A stretch of DNA of 32,288 nt, from the NCBI GenBank assembly GCA_051953655.1, contig JBQCIO010000135.1, positions 1 to 32,288 on the forward strand, written 5' to 3'. The translations under genes and the position numbers were made by a program. Position 1 is the stretch's first letter, and every line of letters begins with the position of its first letter. Positions 31,018 to 32,288 of the stretch are shown one piece after another. Source of the DNA: JBQCHF01 sp051953655. GTDB taxonomy: Bacteria; Actinomycetota; Actinomycetes; Motilibacterales; Motilibacteraceae. The notes beneath the pieces are model-generated. The model was not told the origin of the DNA. It saw only the letters and a list, made by a program, of their open reading frames with translations, and did no database searches.

Positions 31018-31116
31018 GTGACGTCAGCCAGAAGTGATGCGATCGCGTCGGAGCAGCACCTGGACGTGGTCGCCGCGCTGCCGGCCGACCTCGACGCCGC
31101 CCGGGTGTCCCGGTGA
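31018..31116 (+). CDS. Short upstream ORF coupled to ArsR 2 (32 aa)
   Basis: GTG 31018 opens a 32-codon frame (TSARSDAIASEQHLDVVAAL, then PADLDAARVSR) whose TGA overlaps the GTG start of the second ArsR gene (GTGA). Composition is protein-like. It may be a leader peptide that couples translation, or the remnant of a longer gene. No strong ribosome binding site is seen. Confidence 0.3.
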   Translation: MTSARSDAIASEQHLDVVAALPADLDAARVSR

Positions 31117-31466
31117 GCGCCGCGGCCCAGAGCCCCGCCTGCGGGACCGCCCCGACGGTGCAGGTCCCGGAGCTGGACGTGGTGCTGCTGCGCCTGCTCG
31201 CCGACCCGCTGCGCGCCCGGATCGTGCAGCTGCTGGCCGCCGAGCAGCTGTGCACCTGCCACCTGGTCGAGCTGACCGGGGCCCGGCAGACCAACATCAG
31301 CAACCACCTGCGCGCCCTGCGCGAAGCCGGCCTGGTCCAGCAGGAACCCTGCGGCCGGTTCACCTACTACCGCCTGGATCCCCTCGCGCTGGACGCTCTC
31401 GCCGGCTCAATCGGCGACCTGGCCGCCCTGGCCGCCGACGCCGGGGGGCGCCGCCGTCCCTGCTGA
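31113..31466 (+). CDS. ArsR/SmtB family metalloregulator 2
   Basis: A 117-aa winged-HTH regulator: LLRLLADPLRARIVQLLAAE, QLCTCHLVELTGARQTNISN (46-65), HLRALREAGLV and FTYYRLDPLA. The CxC in the recognition region (C47, C49) matches the ELCVCDL arsenite box. Other Cys are C10, C80 and C117. It directly precedes the arsenite permease gene by 36 nt, so this is probably its specific repressor. GTG 31113 overlaps the short upstream frame. Confidence 0.9.
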   Translation: MSAAAQSPACGTAPTVQVPELDVVLLRLLADPLRARIVQLLAAEQLCTCHLVELTGARQTNISNHLRALREAGLVQQEPCGRFTYYRLDPLALDALAGSIGDLAALAADAGGRRRPC

Positions 31467-31502
31467 CCACACCACCACCCTGCCCGACGTCCTGTAGGAG
31501 CC

Positions 31503-31916
31503 ATGAGCGACACCGTCGCCGAGACCCCCGCCCCCGGCACCGACCTCGACGCCCCGGTGCTGCGCCGGCTGTCCACCCTCGACCGGTTCCTGCCGGCGTG
31601 GATCCTGGCCGCGATGGCCGCCGGGCTGCTCCTGGGCCGGCTCCTGCCTAGCCTCGACGACGCCCTGTCCGCGGTCGAGATCGGCCGGGTCAGCCTGCCG
31701 ATCGCCGTCGGGCTGCTGCTGATGATGTACCCCGTGCTGGCCAAGGTCCGCTACAGCGAGCTGGGCCGGGTCACCGGCGACCGGCGGCTGCTGGTGCCGT
31801 CGCTGGTGCTGAACTGGCTCATCGGGCCCGCGCTGATGTTCGCCCTGGCCTGGCTGCTGCTGCCGGACCTGCCCGCCTCCCGCACCGGCCTGGTCCACGT
31901 CGGGCTGGCCCGCTGC
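31503..31916 (+). pseudogene. acr3: ACR3 family arsenite efflux permease, N-terminal 138 residues only
   Basis: ATG 31503 follows TAGGAGCC. Residues 1-138 are a clear ACR3 start: a short hydrophilic leader, LSTLDRFLPAWI, SLPIAVGLLLMMYPVLAKVR (64-83), NWLIGPALMFALAWLLLPDL (104-123) and GLARC (134-138), including the Cys conserved in ACR3 for arsenite transport. A full ACR3 has ~350 aa and ten helices; here it stops at helix 4. The frame continues as an unrelated dehydrogenase tail. ACR3 exports As(III) and would complete the cadI-arsR-arsR cluster, which resembles the mycobacterial order of arsR, cadI, arsR and ACR3. Confidence 0.9.
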
Positions 31917-32210
31917 CTCGCGCTGGAGGGGGCGGAGGCGCAGATCAGGGTTAACGTCGTCAATCCGGACGCGGTTCTGCGCGGCTCCAAGATCTGGACC
32001 GGCGAATGGAAGGAACAGCGCGCCGCCGCCTACAAGATGTCCACGGACGATCTCGAGGAGCATTACCGCTCGCGCTCCATGCTGAAGCGCTCGGTCTTCC
32101 CGGAGGACATCGCCGAGGCGATTTACTTCTTCGCCTCCGACATGTCCGCCAAATCGACCGGCAACATCGTCAACGTCGACGCCGGCAACGCGCAGAGTTT
32201 TACGCGCTAG
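31905..32210 (+). pseudogene. C-terminal ~100 residues of RhaD-type rhamnulose-1-phosphate aldolase/short-chain dehydrogenase
   Basis: From LARCLALEGAEAQIRVNVVN on, the frame matches the end of the bifunctional RhaD-type protein (~700 aa): NPDAVLRGSKIWTGEWKEQR, YKMSTDDLEEHYRSRSMLKR, FPEDIAEAIYFFASDMSAKS and TGNIVNVDAGN. This SDR domain oxidises a rhamnose-pathway aldehyde. Codon choice shifts to less GC-rich third positions (gaa, ttt, att), unlike the rest of the window. The style is that of rhizobial genes. The N-terminal ~600 residues are absent. Confidence 0.85.
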
Positions 32211-32220
32211 GTGCCCTTTT

Positions 32221-32250
32221 CCTTCTCCCCGTCTCTATACGGGGAGAAGG
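32221..32250. terminator. 12-bp hairpin, rhizobial-style intergenic repeat
   Basis: CCTTCTCCCCGT (32221-32232) pairs with ACGGGGAGAAGG (32239-32250) across CTCTAT, followed by TGCCGGCAGGCGGATG. I recognise this pattern as a common intergenic element of Rhizobiaceae genomes. It ends the RhaD-type frame. Confidence 0.75.
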
Positions 32251-32288
32251 TGCCGGCAGGCGGATGTGGGGCAGCGCCAGCCGAACGT

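Noticed and set aside
31503..32210. A genuine 235-aa fusion of permease and dehydrogenase as a new protein type
   Set aside because: The permease is cut within its bundle at helix 4 and the dehydrogenase lacks its cofactor site. The join falls at a 12-base shared motif with a change in composition, which fits misassembly better.
1..32288. CRISPR array
   Set aside because: No regularly spaced direct repeats of 23-40 bp with unique spacers; the tandem repeats seen are 9-18 nt units within genes or at the island ends.

Overview
The window is high-GC DNA (well above 70% over most of its length), with frequent GTG starts, 4-nt GTGA gene overlaps and purine-rich ribosome binding sites. Together with the gene content (SpoIIE/GAF/HATPase phosphatase, DUF1876, CadI, a ceb-like sugar operon) this indicates an actinobacterium. 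I suspect Geodermatophilaceae or a relative, but that is inference. The last ~370 bases (from about 31905) look like a different organism, probably a Rhizobium-like alphaproteobacterium. The window therefore probably crosses an assembly chimera, as can happen in a metagenome-derived contig.

Layout: 1-800 holds a LolD/MacB-type ABC ATPase and the start of its permease, followed by a 67-aa ORF. 1229-8065 is minus-strand: a GAF/SpoIIE/HATPase regulatory phosphatase, a cNMP-CBS-DUF294 nucleotidyltransferase-like protein and a DnaQ-like exonuclease in one tight operon, then a Baeyer-Villiger-type monooxygenase. 8268-12855 holds a cation diffusion facilitator, an S51-like peptidase, a DUF1876 protein, a Na+/H+ antiporter and a hypothetical protein. 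A 78-nt two-hairpin repeat occurs twice, at 2812 and 10657, each time just after a minus-strand stop codon.

An intact tRNA-Lys(CTT) at 12873 marks the left end of a 5.76-kb island (12904-18666). The island is bounded by a perfect 43-bp direct repeat that runs from the anticodon loop to the tRNA 3' end. It lacks a visible integrase. Its cargo is one minus-strand operon: a small secreted protein, a lipoprotein, an ABC ATPase and an 800-aa FtsX-type permease. Tandem 9-bp motifs with 11-bp spacing near both ends resemble integrase arm sites, and a weaker version lies outside the right end.

Beyond a zinc-ribbon ORF and an SRPBCC protein, 20363-27837 is a carbohydrate locus: GH1 glucosidase, lipoprotein binding protein, two permeases, a GH35/42-like hydrolase and a LacI regulator, all on the minus strand. 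A divergent TetR gene has matching palindromes on both sides. 28850-29806 is decayed: a truncated ORF, a frameshifted SDR remnant and an XRE/MmyB C-terminal remnant.

The right end is an arsenic/cadmium cluster: cadI divergent from two ArsR regulators and an ACR3 arsenite permease. The permease is cut at residue 138 and runs in frame into the C-terminus of a RhaD-type aldolase/dehydrogenase and a Rhizobiaceae-style intergenic hairpin.
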